Below are positions 61,169-64,000 of a DNA stretch of 64,000 nucleotides, piece after piece (the first letter of the stretch is position 1; the number at the start of each line of letters is the position of its first letter). The position numbers were made by a program, and so were the translations under genes. The notes below the pieces were generated by a model. That model had not been told where the DNA came from. It was given only the letters and a program-made list of their open reading frames with translations, and searched no databases. Source of the stretch: Desmodus rotundus (Eukaryota; Chordata; Mammalia; Chiroptera; Phyllostomidae); assembly GCF_022682495.2 (NCBI RefSeq), contig NC_071389.1, forward strand, positions 175,460,056-175,524,055, in the 5' to 3' direction.

Positions 61169-62682
61169 GTACGTATAATCGCTTTCCTCTTCTCATCGAA
61201 GCTGCGGGGCCTGAATGTGTCATTTCAAACCCTGATTTTCCTTTCGCCAATTTCTTTTTCTATCCCTCAGGCAGGATTCTGGAGTTGTTCTTGTATGAGG
61301 AATAGCACATTTTGGTAATAGTATGAAAACTGGTTGCAGACAGACATCTTGCCCTCTAATTTGGGCTCTTTTGGAGGTCAGGTTAAATATCACATTATCA
61401 ATTGCTGGCACAGCTGGAGGAGGACACCATCAGTGCAAGGCAGGCAAAATCAAATCCCTCCCTTCCTGTCCCCCCCAACCCCAGGCTGAGTTGGGTGGGA
61501 CGACTCTCCTTCCTCTGGGGTCCTCCCTCTTTCTCCTGTCAGGTGCTTCCTTTCAACTGGCCTGGGGACCAATCCTACTGCAGTGTTAGCTCATCTCTAA
61601 AGTCATAATTCTTTTTTTTTTAATTTTTATTGTTATTCAATTACAGTTGTATGCCTTTTCTCCCCATCCTTCCCCCTTTCCACCCTCCCCCTTGATTTTG
61701 TCCATGTGTCCTTTATAGTAGTTCCTGTTAAAGTCATAATTCTTAACATCCTCTGAGAATATGTCTACTTCAATAAAATTTTCTGAAGACTAATAATTCC
61801 CATTATTCAGAAGATTTGTCATATGTCTGTGGGATGATGGACTATGAGATTAATTTGGGGGTGGAAGAGCTCTTGGTTTGGCCCTCCAAATTACACACTA
61901 AGGAACCTCTTCAGCGAACGCTGAAGTCCTACGGAGTATCAGTTGAAAACCATTGATTGGGCTAGATCCCATAAAGTAATAACATTGTATTCTAAAATTG
62001 ACCTCCAGATAGCTTGAACAAACCAGAAATGACTTTCAGCATATGTCACATCATCCCCTACGAAGTGCAAAGAACTAAAAGAGACACAGAATGAAAAGAC
62101 TATGAAAAACAAGACTTTTTTTTTTTTTTTTTTTTGCTATGCATGCTAGGACACAGGCATTGAGGAAGTTATTAGCAACAACTGAAATAGAATGAACCAG
62201 AAAGTATGAAGATGATCTGAACAAAATATAAACATATGCAAGTGACCCTGCCTCTTCTACAGGAGTTTTAATTTTTTCCTGTTGTTTAACTTTACCTCTT
62301 CTACATACAAAAATAAAGTCAATCAACTTATCCTTACTGACTTAGTGAGATGTTAGGATTTGACATGAATGTACTGGGACTGTCTCTCCTTGACTTTCGT
62401 AGGTCTCAGTATTGCAGCTAGGTTAACAGTACACCTGTGTTTTGGTTCCCAGTACAGCGTGGAGGAAGCTCCAAAGGGAGAGTCCTAGTCCCAGGGAGAA
62501 ATTAAAAATCTTTTCAGGTTTGCCCTGATGGTCTTTCAGAGGGACTGGAATGTTACGAGATCCAGAATTTAACCTATACTACCATAATTACCGCAATATG
62601 TTATCTTGAAATGCCTGGGCTTAATTTAGCTTTGGACGAGCACCCACAGAGACCTCTGGTACAAATCTAATTTCTCTTTCAG
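61169..62682 (+). other. PLBD1: PLBD1 intron 3 (1.5 kb)
   Basis: Contains a short L1 3'-end insertion with perfect target-site duplication (61614-61729) and an uninterrupted T run of about 21-22 at about 62116-62137. Otherwise unassigned. Confidence 0.85.
61614..61729 (-). mobile_element. Young 5'-truncated L1/HAL1 3' end, minus strand
   Basis: A T run followed by TTATTGTTATTCAATTACAG and CCACCCTCCCCCTTGATTTT, the reverse of a bat L1 3' UTR. AAAGTCATAATTCTT is duplicated without mismatch at 61599-61613 and 61730-61744. Confidence 0.93.
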
Positions 62683-62821
62683 GAAGCAAGAGCAGTGGAC
62701 ACGAAATAACATCAAATATTATAAAGACGACCCATTTTGGAGACACACAGGCTACGTCATGGCACAAATAGATGGGCTGTATCTAGGAGCAATGAAGAAG
62801 TCTGTACTAACTGGGGAAAAG
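62683..62821 (+). CDS. PLBD1: PLBD1 exon 4
   Basis: The acceptor TCTCTTTCAG ends at 62682 and the donor GTAAGA starts at 62822. One base completes Glu147, then 46 codons begin [20 protein letters not shown] and end KSVLTGEK in phase 0. The [16 protein letters not shown] block is a strong PLBD1 match. Residues 148-193 still belong to the N-terminal part before the proteolytic processing site and nucleophile Cys of the family, which lie beyond the window. Confidence 0.97.
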
Positions 62822-64000
62822 GTAAGACTTTTAAGAAGCTATGTGATAAAGGGTTTATTAAAAGTAATCTTTAAAATTACATTCCAGTATAGAAACAGAA
62901 CAAATTAGGAGTACAGTGTAAATTTCCTGTACACAGGTACCATCTTATTTATCTTGACTCATTGTCTGACACAAAATTCAGGCCTATTTGTTTCTGCATT
63001 TTCTCAGTCTCTTTCATTATACTGTCCTCTGGGTCGGGTAAAGAGCCTGGCAGGAATGTACTGGCTCTCCAGATAACCTAATGAAGCTACTGTTTACATG
63101 ATACGACCATTAAAGCAAAATGTCTGAGTGCACCAATGCCATGCTTCCCATCCTCCAGAGCACACGTCTGTGCACACACACGTCCACACACGACTGTTTC
63201 TTAGAGCTTTACTGACTCACTGAGGATTTAAAGGGAGCATTTAATTAATCCTAAAATTATGGAGCCCTTGCTTCCTGGGGGAGATTTCGTAAATATATAT
63301 TTCCCCACACAGATACATACACACATATTCTGGACAAAAATATACAGAAAAGACAGTTCATAGAAATTGATGCAAAAAAATTATGAATCATGTGATCTCA
63401 GTCTTGCTCATAAGATAGAAATTCAAATTAAAACCATATTGAGTAACACTTTTTCCCTTGTAAGTTTGGCAAAAATTCTAAAGTGCAAAAGCATACTCTG
63501 TTGGCAAAGCCATGGGGAAAAGGCACATTCCTAAAATACCAGTGAGGATGCAGAGTAGTATATCCACTCTGGACAGGAATTTTGACGTTCAGTACCAAAA
63601 TCACATACTCATATGCCCTTTGACCCACTTCCAGAATTATCACAAAGGTTCACTGGCAAAAATATAAGCCTATTCATTGCAGATAACTTGTAATAATAAA
63701 AGACTAAAGACAGCCAAAATATAGAAGACTAGCTCTATAAATGATATAGTGCAGACGGGAATGAGGTAGCTTTCCATATACTGTTACGGAGTGACTTTCA
63801 GAACCTGTTACTCTGTGAAAAATAAAGACAGTGTATATCGTGTGCTACCTTTTACACAAGAAATGGATGTAGATAGGTAGGTGGATAGATAGACACATAG
63901 ATTTGTGTGTCTTTTCAAGAAGGAGCAATGAAAGAATAAACCAAAATCTAAAAATAAAAAAAGGATTACTTATGAAAGATGGAAGAAAAGGAAGTGGAGG
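62822..64000 (+). other. PLBD1: PLBD1 intron 4 (partial) with an old L1 fragment
   Basis: The intron runs past the window end. Positions 63415-63870 carry L1 ORF2/3' words: GGATGCAGAGTAGTATATCC, CCCTTTGACCCACTTCCAGA and ACAGCCAAAATATAGAAGAC. A TAGATAGGTAGG-type microsatellite follows at about 63869-63901. Nothing is assigned at 62822-63414. Confidence 0.7.

Larger units (their letters stand above)
37380..64000 (+). other. PLBD1: PLBD1 gene, 5' part (phospholipase B-like 1), continues past the window
   Basis: PLBD1 belongs to the phospholipase B-like family of N-terminal nucleophile hydrolases, glycoproteins of granules/lysosomes and secretions linked to phospholipid deacylation. Coding segments are 37380-37515, 48358-48577, 61085-61168 and 62683-62821, all GT-AG with continuous frame. 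They give 193 residues of a protein that is about 550 long in mammals. Visible are the signal peptide (Pro-rich run 19-25, Leu run 26-36, cleavage probably near Ala45), sequons Asn78-Asn-Ser and Asn82-Thr-Thr, and the family blocks [33 protein letters not shown] and [16 protein letters not shown]. The catalytic Cys lies in later exons not present here. It is in the same orientation as GUCY2C, about 30 kb downstream of it. Confidence 0.95.

Overview
The window is nuclear DNA of a mammal, almost certainly a bat. Interrupted exons with GT-AG introns match two vertebrate genes that are neighbours in mammals. The intergenic and intronic DNA carries at least 16 tRNA-derived Ves-type SINEs, the chiropteran SINE family, plus bat-style L1/HAL1 3' ends, mariners, MIR, L2 and hAT/Tigger fossils. 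I see no clear Helitron or piggyBac insertion; that argues weakly against a vespertilionid such as Myotis.

Positions 1-7574 hold the last five coding exons and 3' UTR of GUCY2C (guanylyl cyclase C, the intestinal guanylin/uroguanylin receptor) on the + strand. They encode the C-terminal part of the cyclase catalytic domain and the cytoplasmic tail, 165 residues in frame to a stop at 7072-7074. Positions 7575-37100 are about 29.5 kb of intergenic DNA with no supportable protein gene. It is a layered repeat landscape: Ves SINEs, several ERV-type LTRs (some nested in one another), a 2.1 kb half-LINE (HAL1-like) with target-site duplications, and an inverted pair of about 370 bp repeats. From about 37100 to the window end lies the 5' part of PLBD1 (phospholipase B domain containing 1) on the + strand. 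It has a CpG-island promoter, exon 1 with a leucine/proline-rich signal peptide built on a (CTG)10 repeat, and exons 2-4, giving 193 in-frame residues. The gene continues past position 64000. Its large introns contain nested mariner, Tigger, L1, LTR and Ves insertions.

The two genes are in tandem, same-strand order, as I recall for human 12p13, but there is no evidence that they act in one pathway. GUCY2C makes cGMP at the enterocyte apical membrane. PLBD1 is a secreted/lysosomal N-terminal-nucleophile-type hydrolase.

I did not find a previously undescribed biological system. The points most worth checking are the ORF2-less LINE with intact ends, the inverted repeat pair, a 19-bp-stem palindrome in a GUCY2C intron, a young L1 3'-end insertion with a perfect 15-bp duplication, the tandem splice donor of PLBD1 exon 3, and the unstable-looking CTG tract with an upstream in-frame ATG at the PLBD1 start. 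LTR boundaries and old-repeat family names are from memory and approximate.
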